A stretch of 30,047 bases of DNA. Source: RUG13615 sp040307715. GTDB taxonomy: Bacteria; Bacillota; Clostridia; Peptostreptococcales; Anaerovoracaceae. Made by a program: the position numbers and the translations under genes. The DNA lies in assembly GCA_040307715.1 (NCBI GenBank), contig JAWRJC010000126.1, positions 1-30,047 of the forward strand, written 5' to 3'. Positions 22,043 through 29,371 of the stretch are shown piece after piece. The notes under the pieces were generated by a model. It searched no databases, was not told the origin of the DNA, and saw nothing but the letters and a program-made list of their open reading frames with translations. Every line of letters starts with the position of its first letter. The stretch's first letter is position 1.

Positions 22043-25000
22043 TTACATCTTCTCGACGTCGATGCCGGTGACGTGACCGTTGATCTTGAAGGACGGTGCA
22101 TCCTCCTTGTCTTCGATCGCCACGGCAAGCGTTTCTTTCATGATGTACTCTTTATGCAGTTCGACCGCCTTGGCGACTTCTTCATCCGCGTGCAGATAGA
22201 TCGTGATGTTGTCCATCATATCGAAGTCCTTCTGCTTTCTGAGCTGCTGGACCTTGCTGACCACCTCACGCGCCAGACCTTCGTTGACGAGGTCTTCGGT
22301 GAGCGTCGTGTCAAGGATGATGAAGACGTTGTTCTCCATCGCGACGGAGAAGCCTTCCTTGGCGTCGATGCGGACATCGAGCATATCGTTGGTGATCTCG
22401 ACCTTTTCGCCGGACAGTTCGACTTCGTAGCTCTCTTTGCCCATGAAGTCCGCCGGATCCGCCTTGGCAAGAACGCCTGCGAATTCCTTGATCCTGCCGC
22501 CCAGTACAGGTCCTGCGACCTTGAAGTTCGGCTTGAGGCTGAAGTTCATATAGGCGCCAAGATCATCCGCGAACTCGACCTTCTTGATGTTGAGTTCTTC
22601 CATGATCAGCGGAGACAGGTCTTCGATCAGGTCTTTGTACTTGCCGTCGACCAGTGCTTCGGACAGCGGCTGACGGACTTTGATCTTTTCCTTTTCGCGG
22701 ACGCCGCGGCCCAGGCCGGTCAGCGTACGGACGAGGTCCATTCTCTCCTCGACCTTCTTGTCGATCATCGCTTCATCCGCCTTCGGATAGTATGCGATGT
22801 GGACTTCTTCACCGGTCAGGTTCTCGTAGATCTCAGCGGAGAGGAACGGTGCGAACGGTGCCATCAGTCTGGCGACGCCGGTCAGCACTTCGTAGGTCGT
22901 CTTGTAGACGGACTTCTTGTCGTCGTCCATCTCCTCGCCCCAGAACCTTCTTCTCGCGCGGCGGATGTACCAGTTGGACAGATCCTCGACGACGAAGTTC
23001 TGAATCTTTCTGACGGCCTTCATGTGGTCGTAGTCGTCCATCTCAGCGGTGACTTCCTGGATGAGGCTGTTGTACTTGCTGAGGATCCAGCGGTCGAGTT
23101 CGGGCAGTTCGCCGTCGACGGTCAGATTGGCTGCGTCGACGCCGTCCTGGTTGGCGTACAGTACGAAGAAGTTATAGACATTCTTCAGGGTGCCGAAGAA
23201 CTTGCCGACGATCTCCACAAGGCCGTCTTCGTCGAACTTGGTCGGCGACCATGCCGGCGAGGTGTACAGCAGGTACCATCTCGTGGCGTCCGCACCGTAC
23301 TTGTCGAACATCTCGAACGGGTTGACCGTATTGCCGACATGCTTGGACATCTTCTTGCCCTCTCTGTCGAGAATCAGGTCGTTGACCAGAACGTTCTTGT
23401 ACGGCGACTTGCCCATGATGAAGGTGGAGATAGCCATCAGCGAGTAGAACCAGCCGCGTGTCTGATCGATGCCCTCGCAGATGAAGTCCGCCGGGAACAG
23501 TTCTTCGAAATCGTCTTTGTGTTCGAATGGATAGTGCCACTGCGCATACGGCATGGAGCCGCTGTCGAACCAGCAGTCGATGACTTCCGGGATGCGGGTC
23601 ATCGTGCCGCCGCACTTGCTGCAGGTCAGATGGACATCATCCACATACGGACGATGGAGTTCGATATCGCTGGTGATGTCTTCCTGCGCACGGTCCGCCA
23701 GTTCCTGACGGGAACCGACGCACTCGACATTGCCGCATTCGCAGCGCCAGATCGGGATCGGGGTGCCCCAGTAACGGTTACGGGAGATCGCCCAGTCCTT
23801 GACGTCCGCGATCCAGTTGCCGAAGCGCTTCTCACCGACGAAGTCCGGATGCCATTTGACAGTGTTATTGTTGGCAACAAGCTGATCCTTCAGCTTGGTC
23901 ATCTCGATGTACCAGCTGGGCTTCGCGTAGTAGACCAGCGGGGTGCCGCAGCGCCAGCAGTGCGGATAGTTGTGCGCGATCTTCTGGCGGGCGAACAGCT
24001 TGTTCTCAGCTGCGAGCGTCTTGATGATCTCGATGTCAAGACCATCCTCCATGATGAAGCGGCCGTCCCAGGGGGTCCCGATGAACTTGCCCTGCTCGTC
24101 GACCGGGTTGACCACGGGCAGACCGTACTGCTTGCCGCAGTTGTAGTCGTCTTCACCGAAGGCCGGCGCGGTATGAACGATACCGGTACCGTCTTCCATG
24201 CTGACGTAGTCCATGCACGTCACATAGAACGCCTTGCCGTCGACCTTGACGTAGTCCATGTACTGTTCGTATTCCATGTACTCGAGGTCTTTGCCCTTCA
24301 TTTCCTCGACGACTTCGTACTTGCCTTCACCCAGGACCTTGTCGGCCAGTGCTTTCGCGACATAGAAGTAGTTGCCTTCCTCATCGCCCTCCAGCATCTT
24401 CGCCTTGATGTAGTCGAAGTCGGGGCCGACAGTCAGCGCGACGTTGGACGCAAGGGTCCATGCGGTGGTCGTCCAGGCGAGGAAGTATTCGTTGTCCGTG
24501 CCCTTCTTCTTGAATTTGCAGGTCAGGGTCTGGACATTGACTTCTTTGTAGCCCTGCGCGACTTCGTGGGAAGCCAGGCCCGTGCCGCAGCGCGGGCAGT
24601 ACGGCAGGATCTTGTGCCCTTCATAGATCAGACCGGCTTTGAAGAACTGGTCGATGACCCACCAGACGGACTCGATGTAGTCGTTGTTGAGCGTGATGTA
24701 CGGATCGTCCATGTCGACAAGGAATCCCATGCGCTCAGACATATCGCGCCACATACCCTCGTAGGTGAAGACGGACTCCTTGCACTTTTTGTTGAATGCT
24801 TCGATGCCGTACTTCTCGATATCCTGCTTGCCGCTCATGCCGAGCTGCTTTTCGACTTCGATCTCGACCGGCAGACCGTGGGTGTCCCAGCCGGCCTTAC
24901 GGTTGACCTTGTAGCCCTGCATGGTCTTGTAACGGCAGACGCTGTCCTTGAGGGTACGCGCGATGACATGGTGGATGCCCGGCTTACCGTTCGCCGTAGG

Positions 25001-25138
25001 CGGCCCTTCATAGAAAATGAACGTCGGCTGGCCTTCTCTGGCATTGACGCACTGGGCAAGAAGATCCTCTTCTTTCCATTTCTTTACCTGTTCGTTCTGT
25101 ACTTCTGCAACAGGCAGATCCGATAGGTTTTTGTACAT
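22043..25138 (-). CDS. ileS: Isoleucyl-tRNA synthetase (GIHH-variant type)
   Basis: Class I synthetase charging tRNA-Ile, 1031 residues. The signature region is FIFYEGPPTANGKPGIHHVIARTLKD, with GIHH (54-57) in place of HIGH. The second motif is GKKMSKHVGN (near residue 600), KMSKH rather than KMSKS. The editing domain is present (KAGWDTHGLPVEIEVEK follows the N-terminal fold), with several Cys pairs (CPRCG, CWRCG, CECG, CSKCG), and a long C-terminal domain. These features fit the IleRS2-like group. The open frame continues upstream to 25399 through the T-box leader, but MYKNLSDLPVAEVQN at 25138, preceded by AAAGGAAAG, is the true N-terminus. It is first in ileS-rlmN-SnoaL. Confidence 0.95.
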   Translation of the reverse strand: MYKNLSDLPVAEVQNEQVKKWKEEDLLAQCVNAREGQPTFIFYEGPPTANGKPGIHHVIARTLKDSVCRYKTMQGYKVNRKAGWDTHGLPVEIEVEKQLGMSGKQDIEKYGIEAFNKKCKESVFTYEGMWRDMSERMGFLVDMDDPYITLNNDYIESVWWVIDQFFKAGLIYEGHKILPYCPRCGTGLASHEVAQGYKEVNVQTLTCKFKKKGTDNEYFLAWTTTAWTLASNVALTVGPDFDYIKAKMLEGDEEGNYFYVAKALADKVLGEGKYEVVEEMKGKDLEYMEYEQYMDYVKVDGKAFYVTCMDYVSMEDGTGIVHTAPAFGEDDYNCGKQYGLPVVNPVDEQGKFIGTPWDGRFIMEDGLDIEIIKTLAAENKLFARQKIAHNYPHCWRCGTPLVYYAKPSWYIEMTKLKDQLVANNNTVKWHPDFVGEKRFGNWIADVKDWAISRNRYWGTPIPIWRCECGNVECVGSRQELADRAQEDITSDIELHRPYVDDVHLTCSKCGGTMTRIPEVIDCWFDSGSMPYAQWHYPFEHKDDFEELFPADFICEGIDQTRGWFYSLMAISTFIMGKSPYKNVLVNDLILDREGKKMSKHVGNTVNPFEMFDKYGADATRWYLLYTSPAWSPTKFDEDGLVEIVGKFFGTLKNVYNFFVLYANQDGVDAANLTVDGELPELDRWILSKYNSLIQEVTAEMDDYDHMKAVRKIQNFVVEDLSNWYIRRARRRFWGEEMDDDKKSVYKTTYEVLTGVARLMAPFAPFLSAEIYENLTGEEVHIAYYPKADEAMIDKKVEERMDLVRTLTGLGRGVREKEKIKVRQPLSEALVDGKYKDLIEDLSPLIMEELNIKKVEFADDLGAYMNFSLKPNFKVAGPVLGGRIKEFAGVLAKADPADFMGKESYEVELSGEKVEITNDMLDVRIDAKEGFSVAMENNVFIILDTTLTEDLVNEGLAREVVSKVQQLRKQKDFDMMDNITIYLHADEEVAKAVELHKEYIMKETLAVAIEDKEDAPSFKINGHVTGIDVEKM

Positions 25139-25228
25139 AAGTTCTGTCTTTCCTTTCTGCGGCAAAGCACCGCCGGCTGTGTCCGGGTCCTTTTTCAGAA
25201 ACCGCTGCGCGGCCTCTGCATCACTCAC

Positions 25229-25407
25229 AAAAAAACCCCGACCCGAAAATAACTTCAGATCAGGGACGATCGTGCTGACCGCGGTACCACCCTGCTTGCA
25301 AGCGATCGTTCTCTGTAATCGCTGCCGCTCATTTGATGCAGGCTCGGGGTTGATTAAGTCCGTCATCGCCCGCTGCGTTATGCTGTTGTCCGTACGCAAA
25401 CGCGCAC
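25229..25407 (-). promoter_or_regulatory. T-box leader (tRNA-Ile sensing) of ileS-rlmN
   Basis: On the minus strand AGGGTGGTACCGCGG (25279-25293) is a full T-box sequence. It is preceded by a stem III hairpin (AGCGAT/ATCGCT, 25301-25323). A terminator follows: CCCTGATC (25258-25265) pairs with GGGTCGGGG (25236-25244), then seven T. The CGTCCCT just after the T-box can instead pair with its AGGG to form the antiterminator, sharing bases with the terminator arm. A candidate AUC (Ile) specifier is at 25352-25354, in a loop. Only about 114 bases precede the T-box, which is short for a canonical stem I. Confidence 0.9.
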
Positions 25408-25413
25408 GTTGAA

Positions 25414-25442
25414 ATTATACGGATGAACCGTTGCAATGTCAA
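25414..25442 (-). promoter_or_regulatory. ileS operon promoter
   Basis: On the minus strand a perfect TTGACA (25437-25442), a 17-base spacer and a perfect TATAAT (25414-25419). Transcription starts near 25407, giving a 270-base leader. Its -35 lies 8 bp from the -35 of the divergent TetR gene. Confidence 0.9.
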
Positions 25443-25450
25443 GCATTTCC

Positions 25451-25479
25451 TTGACTTTGCAGCGGAGTCTGCCTATGAT
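25451..25479 (+). promoter_or_regulatory. Promoter of tetR-1
   Basis: TTGACT (25451-25456), a 17-base spacer and TATGAT (25474-25479). The start near 25486 lies downstream of the only upstream ATG codons, which forces use of the TTG at 25511. Confidence 0.75.
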
Positions 25480-25510
25480 GAAATTGAAAAGTGTACAGGA
25501 GGTACAAGTT

Positions 25511-26107
25511 TTGACTTATCCAAGAGATATCGACCCGAATACCGATCCGGCCATCCTCTCCCGCAGGGAGCGCAAAAAACTCAACCAGCAGTACGCGATC
25601 ATCCGCGCGGCGCTGGATCTGTTCCGGGAAAAAGGCTACGACGAGACCGCCGTCAGCGAGATCGCTGAGAAGGCGGACATTTCCTATACGACTTTTTTCA
25701 ATTACTTCCCCACCAAAGAGAGTCTGCTGAGCGCCATCCAGGAGATGGAGATCAAGGACCTCGCCGAGGTCGCGGACCTTCGTTTTGAAGGCGAGTCCTC
25801 CATCGAGGTGGTTCTGGAAGGTGTATTCAAAGAGTGGGTCTTCGACTCGCTGAACAACCGCAACACCATTGTCCGTGTCCAGGAATCGCTGATGCACCAG
25901 AACGGCGCCCCCTTCCTGACACCGATCGAGCAGCTCCTGCGCAGCATCGTGATCCACGGGATCGAAAACGGCGACTTTAAAAAAGACACCGATCCGCAGC
26001 TGATCAGTGTCCTTCTGTCCGGACTGCACGACGCTCTGGTCATCAACCGCAGAGAGGACCTGCTCGACAGCGGGTTCGAGGCCATCATCGCCCCGGTCCG
26101 CGCCTGA
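25511..26107 (+). CDS. TetR/AcrR-family regulator 1 (TTG start)
   Basis: A 198-residue one-component repressor. The N-terminal HTH is QQYAIIRAALDLFREKGYDETAVSEIAEKADISYTTFFNYFPTKESLL (core helix-turn-helix about residues 44-67); a helical ligand-binding domain follows, ligand unknown. In-frame ATG codons at 25475-25478 fall inside the -10 box of the promoter at 25451-25479. An AGGAGG lies 8 bases before a TTG at 25511, giving LTYPRDIDPNTDPAILSRRERKK as the start. It is divergent from ileS with nearly abutting -35 boxes, so its product may also affect ileS transcription. It ends at a bidirectional terminator shared with the convergent TetR gene. Confidence 0.88.
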   Translation: MTYPRDIDPNTDPAILSRRERKKLNQQYAIIRAALDLFREKGYDETAVSEIAEKADISYTTFFNYFPTKESLLSAIQEMEIKDLAEVADLRFEGESSIEVVLEGVFKEWVFDSLNNRNTIVRVQESLMHQNGAPFLTPIEQLLRSIVIHGIENGDFKKDTDPQLISVLLSGLHDALVINRREDLLDSGFEAIIAPVRA

Positions 26108-26154
26108 GTCCGGCCGTCCGGCGGGACGGCGTCCGTGTTTCTTTCCGAAGACAG

Positions 26155-26185
26155 AAAAAGATGCTCACTGGATGAGCATCTTTTT
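26155..26185. terminator. Bidirectional terminator within the 3' end of tetR-2
   Basis: GATGCTCA-CTGGA-TGAGCATC with five A before and five T after, symmetric on both strands. The final codons and stop of the minus-strand TetR gene (26165) are part of the stem. Confidence 0.88.
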
Positions 26186-26725
26186 GATATACTTGTCGAT
26201 CTCTTCCCGCGGCGTTTCATGCCCGCGGATATAGACCCATTCGTAGACATCGAGGATCACGTCCGAAGTGACCTGCGCCATAAGTTCCTGCGGGATGTCG
26301 TACCCGTCGTAAACGCCGGACTCATAGATATACCTGCAGACCTCGGCACGGAAGTACTCCTCATACAGACGGACGAATGTACTGCCGGGCGGATTCCTGC
26401 GCAGGATCCTGGCAAGGTGTGCCTGCTGTTCCTCCGCGTTGTCGAAAAAGCGGTCGATGATCCGCATATAGTCCTGCGGCACTGCCTCGCCGTCGAAGAA
26501 CGCCGGGCGCAGGTCCGTGACCGTGAACACGTACTGCAGCAGATCGTATTTATCCTCAAAGTAGTTGTAGAACGTCGCCCGCGGGATCATGCTCTTTTCG
26601 CAGAGTTCCTTGGTCTGGATCTGGTCGAAACTCTTCTTTTCCAGCAGTTCCTCCATCACGGTCTGCAGGGCTTTGAGCGTGCGTTTCGCGCCGATCGTGA
26701 GCGGTTTGTCCATATTGAGTTTCAT
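26165..26725 (-). CDS. TetR/AcrR-family regulator 2
   Basis: A 186-residue TetR-type regulator. HTH: LLEKKSFDQIQTKELCEKSMIPRATFYNYFEDKYDLLQYVF (core about residues 35-57, with the typical TFYNYFxxKxDLL end). The C-terminal ligand domain is helical, ligand unknown. AAGGAG seven bases before the ATG at 26725 (MKLNMDKPLTIGAKRT) sets the start; the frame runs on to 26896 without a ribosome site. It is divergent from the 46-residue gene, and the intergenic region holds repeats that may be its operator. Its stop codon is embedded in the bidirectional terminator it shares with tetR-1. Confidence 0.88.
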   Translation of the reverse strand: MKLNMDKPLTIGAKRTLKALQTVMEELLEKKSFDQIQTKELCEKSMIPRATFYNYFEDKYDLLQYVFTVTDLRPAFFDGEAVPQDYMRIIDRFFDNAEEQQAHLARILRRNPPGSTFVRLYEEYFRAEVCRYIYESGVYDGYDIPQELMAQVTSDVILDVYEWVYIRGHETPREEIDKYIKKMLIQ

Positions 26726-26845
26726 GGGTGTTCTCCTTTTCCGCAGCCTGCAGGGTCTCTTCCGGCTGCCTTGCCGAGACACAGATCCGTTTCTGTCCAA
26801 ATTCGGACACAGCGCTGCCCTTGATGCTGGCATCGCTGCGTTTCT

Positions 26846-26903
26846 TATACTATATTTACCACAGAAAGAAGAACACATGCAAGTATTTAGACACATGTCT
26901 TAA
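26846..26903. promoter_or_regulatory. Divergent control region with ACACATG repeats
   Basis: Overlapping -10-like boxes face both ways (TATACT 26846-26851, plus; TATAGT 26849-26854, minus), without strong -35 boxes. ACACATG occurs at 26873-26879 and 26891-26897, and the second copy is within an imperfect palindrome TTAGACA-CA-TGTCTTAA (26887-26903). It is a possible TetR-2 operator. The rest of 26726-26845 shows nothing else I can support. Confidence 0.4.
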
Positions 26904-26952
26904 CCAGAAAACGAAGATCAATCAACTGACCGGATAAGAAAGGAGTTCCATC

Positions 26953-27093
26953 ATGAAAAAGAATACCGGAAAGAAAACCACACCCATCATCGTCGAGATG
27001 ACCCATCCGTACTTCCGGACTGCCGCCGACCGACGCGCATTTTGCAAAGCGATGACATATGCAGCCGTCGCTCCCGTCGTGCTCCGCAAGTAG
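26953..27093 (+). CDS. 46-residue basic small protein
   Basis: Short gene encoding MKKNTGKKTTPIIVEMTHP followed by YFRTAADRRAFCKAMTYAAVAPVVLRK. AAAGGAG seven bases before the ATG gives a strong ribosome site, and a perfect terminator follows 30 bases after the stop, so this is a complete small transcription unit. The product is basic, with one Cys, no signal peptide and no clear membrane helix, though the last 15 residues are moderately hydrophobic. I recognise no family. It is divergent from tetR-2 and could be its regulated target. An alternative view is that it is a decayed fragment, but the intact signals argue against that. Confidence 0.6.
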   Translation: MKKNTGKKTTPIIVEMTHPYFRTAADRRAFCKAMTYAAVAPVVLRK

Positions 27094-27122
27094 CAGTCCC
27101 CTTCCTAAGACAGGCATCAAAA

Positions 27123-27151
27123 GAAGCACCGGTATCCTGCCGGTGCTTTTT
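27123..27151. terminator. Terminator between the 46-residue gene and the phosphatase
   Basis: AAGCACCGG-TATCCTG-CCGGTGCTT followed by TTT; the reverse strand reads out into CTTCTTTTG, so it can serve both convergent genes. Confidence 0.85.
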
Positions 27152-27933
27152 CAATCCTCTAAAAACCTCTCCTGCAGTTGTGTTTTCAGGACAGCATCTA
27201 TCCCGAGCGCTTTTTCTATATAGCCGTCCATCCCGCCGTAATGCTCTCCGGCGGCTTTGTACGACTCCAGCAGATACTCTTTGTGCGCCAGAAACATGTA
27301 GTCCAGCGACGCGCGCATCACTTTCGTCATGCCGCCCGCCTGCTTGCCGATCATCGGATAGATCCACTCGATCTCCCGCGCCAGTCCCCGGTTGGTCTTC
27401 ATATAGTCCTCCAGGATCGTTTCCAGGTCCGCTCCGAGGATCTCGAGGACGATGGCGGTTGCAAAGCCTGCCCGGTCTTTTCCGGCTGTACAGTGCCAGA
27501 GCAGCGCTTTCTCACGCGGTGCGAAGAGCAGCTTCACAAAGCTGCTGTAGCACTGCCTCGCGTGTTCCGACGTGACGAACAACTTATAGTTTTCCATCAT
27601 ATGGCGCCGGGCCCCTTCGGGATCGAGCAGATACGTCTCGATCTCGCTGCGGTCCGCCTCTTCTTCCCTTGTGATCCCGGCTGTCATGCTCTCCAGCACC
27701 GGCATCGGATGATGCGGCACTCCTTCGAAAACCGGGTCCGGATGGACCTGCTGCTCCTTCAATGTGCGGAAGTCCACGATCTCACCCACCACATCTCTGA
27801 GCACGGCAAGGTCCCGCGCAGGTGCGATCGACAGATGACTGCTGCGGATCAGCATTCCCGGACGGATCGTCCGTCCGTCTTTCATTTTTAAACCGCCCAG
27901 ATCGCGGGTGTTTTTGAGCCGCTCAAATTCCAT
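27151..27933 (-). CDS. Tyrosine-protein phosphatase, CX5R type
   Basis: A 260-residue protein of the bacterial Y_phosphatase3 (MptpB-like, dual/lipid phosphatase) family. The N-terminus FERLKNTRDLGGLKMKDGRTIRPGMLIRSSHLS is the family signature. The active site is HCTAGKDRAG, with nucleophile Cys148 and phosphate-binding Arg154; the extra Lys152-Asp153 in the P-loop is typical of this subfamily, some of which act on phosphoinositides as well as proteins. The general acid may lie in the EEEADRSEIE region. No signal peptide is seen, so it should be cytoplasmic. GAGGAGAGAG precedes the ATG. It is convergent with the 46-residue gene and divergent from the antiporter gene. Confidence 0.92.
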   Translation of the reverse strand: MEFERLKNTRDLGGLKMKDGRTIRPGMLIRSSHLSIAPARDLAVLRDVVGEIVDFRTLKEQQVHPDPVFEGVPHHPMPVLESMTAGITREEEADRSEIETYLLDPEGARRHMMENYKLFVTSEHARQCYSSFVKLLFAPREKALLWHCTAGKDRAGFATAIVLEILGADLETILEDYMKTNRGLAREIEWIYPMIGKQAGGMTKVMRASLDYMFLAHKEYLLESYKAAGEHYGGMDGYIEKALGIDAVLKTQLQERFLED

Positions 27934-28042
27934 GTTTTACTCTCTCCTCTGCCCGTTTCTTTGTCTATCATAGCATAAACGCCTGTCGTTTCTCACGGAA
28001 TTGCATTATACTGAAAGCAGTTTTTCAAGGATCGATACACGC

Positions 28043-29293
28043 ATGCAATATATTATCGGAGCTCTGATCATCGGCTATATCATCTTCATTGTACTTGGCG
28101 TCAGAATGGGACACCGTCCTTTGGCTGTCATGCGCATGAGCCTCAACGGAGTCAGAACGACCATCGCACTGCTCCTCGTCCTCCTTCTCATCGGCATTCT
28201 GACGGGCACCTGGCGAAGCGCGGGTACGATCGTGACCATTGTCTGGTACGGCGTACAGCTGATCCGGCCTCCTCTTTTCCTGCTCATCACGTTCCTGCTG
28301 ACCTGCCTGCTCAGCTACGCGCTGGGAACCTCTTTCGGTGTTGCGGGAACAGCCGGTGTGATTTTCATGACCATCGCACGCAGCGGCGGCGTCGATCCCA
28401 TCCTGACCGCCGGCGTCGTCCTGTCCGGCATCTATTTCGGAGACCGGACTTCCCCGGCCTCTTCAACAGCTTTCACAGTTGCCGCCCTCACCGGTACGGA
28501 CCTTTATACAAATGTGAAAAACATGCTCCGGACGGGGTTCATCCCATGGCTGCTCTGTCTGGTTTTCTACACGTATCTGTCCGTCACGCATCCCGTTTCC
28601 TCGATCGATCCAAACGTCCTGCGCGCCTTTGAAGACACCTTCTCCCTCTCTCCCTGGACGCTTCTTCCGGCTGCGGTCATCCTGATCTTCCCGCTCCTGA
28701 AGATCCACATTGCCGTAACACTCTCCGCAAGTATCGCGGCTGCCGGCGCTGCCGCGCTCACTGTACAGCACGTGCCTGTCACCGAGCTTCTCCGTGCGGC
28801 GATCCTCGGTTATGCATCTCCGGATCCGGCTGTGGCCGGGATCCTGAACGGCGGCGGACTGCTCTCCATGCTCAGTACGGTCGTCATCATCACCATCGCC
28901 TGCAGCTACACCGGTATTCTGGACGGTACCGGTATGATCCGGACGGTCCAGGCACGTATCGAACGGCTGGCGGCGCGGATCGGACTGTTCCCTGCGATGA
29001 TCCTACTCTGCCTTGCTTCCGCTTCGGTCTTCTGCAACCAGATCATGGGCATCCTGCTGAGCAGGGATCTGCTGCGGTCGAGCTACGAAAAACAGGGGAT
29101 CCCGAAGGAATCCTTCGCGCTCGACATTGAGAACACCGCGATCACACTGCCGGCGCTGATCCCCTGGTGCATCCTGTGCAGCGTCCCGCTGGCGCTCCTG
29201 GGCGTTTCGTATGCGGCGGTCCCGTTCGCGGTCTACGTCTACGCCGTTCCGCTGGTCAACCTTGCTGCAAAGCGGCTGCAGAAGAATCGCTGA
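28043..29293 (+). CDS. NhaC-family Na+/H+ antiporter
   Basis: A 416-residue polytopic inner-membrane protein with about 10-12 helices. Family segments are LLSYALGTSFGVAGTAGVIFMTIA and GVVLSGIYFGDRTSPASSTAFTVAALTGTDLYTNVKNMLRTGFIPW, where the acidic GDRTSP is the conserved transport motif. A second-half repeat includes VFCNQIMGILLSRDLL. Substrate is likely Na+ or another cation or carboxylate coupled to H+; NhaC-type proteins also include malate/lactate exchangers, so specificity is open. The frame extends to a TTG at 28001, but a TATACT at 28007-28012 looks like a -10, so the ATG at 28043 (MQYIIGALIIGYII) is preferred; its AAGGA lies a little far upstream. Confidence 0.88.
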   Translation: MQYIIGALIIGYIIFIVLGVRMGHRPLAVMRMSLNGVRTTIALLLVLLLIGILTGTWRSAGTIVTIVWYGVQLIRPPLFLLITFLLTCLLSYALGTSFGVAGTAGVIFMTIARSGGVDPILTAGVVLSGIYFGDRTSPASSTAFTVAALTGTDLYTNVKNMLRTGFIPWLLCLVFYTYLSVTHPVSSIDPNVLRAFEDTFSLSPWTLLPAAVILIFPLLKIHIAVTLSASIAAAGAAALTVQHVPVTELLRAAILGYASPDPAVAGILNGGGLLSMLSTVVIITIACSYTGILDGTGMIRTVQARIERLAARIGLFPAMILLCLASASVFCNQIMGILLSRDLLRSSYEKQGIPKESFALDIENTAITLPALIPWCILCSVPLALLGVSYAAVPFAVYVYAVPLVNLAAKRLQKNR

Positions 29294-29307
29294 AAAACGG
29301 TGCCACG

Positions 29308-29347
29308 AAAAAAGCGAGCCCCCGTCCGGGCGGCTCGCCTTTTTTAT
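29308..29347. terminator. Bidirectional terminator between antiporter gene and pnp
   Basis: GCGAGCC pairs with GGCTCGC, with further inner pairing of CCG and CGG. Six A lie upstream and six T downstream, so it can act in both directions. Confidence 0.88.
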
Positions 29348-29371
29348 TTCGTAATCGCCCTGCAGACCCGA

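Noticed and set aside
21962..25126. 1054-codon open frame on the plus strand opposite ileS
   Set aside because: It mirrors ileS codon by codon in a GC-rich gene, where strong third-position bias keeps the opposite frame free of stops. It has no ribosome site or family motif, while ileS has full IleRS signatures.
25139..25399. 87-codon N-terminal extension of ileS
   Set aside because: It covers the T-box leader and terminator; the family N-terminus begins at 25138 with a ribosome site.
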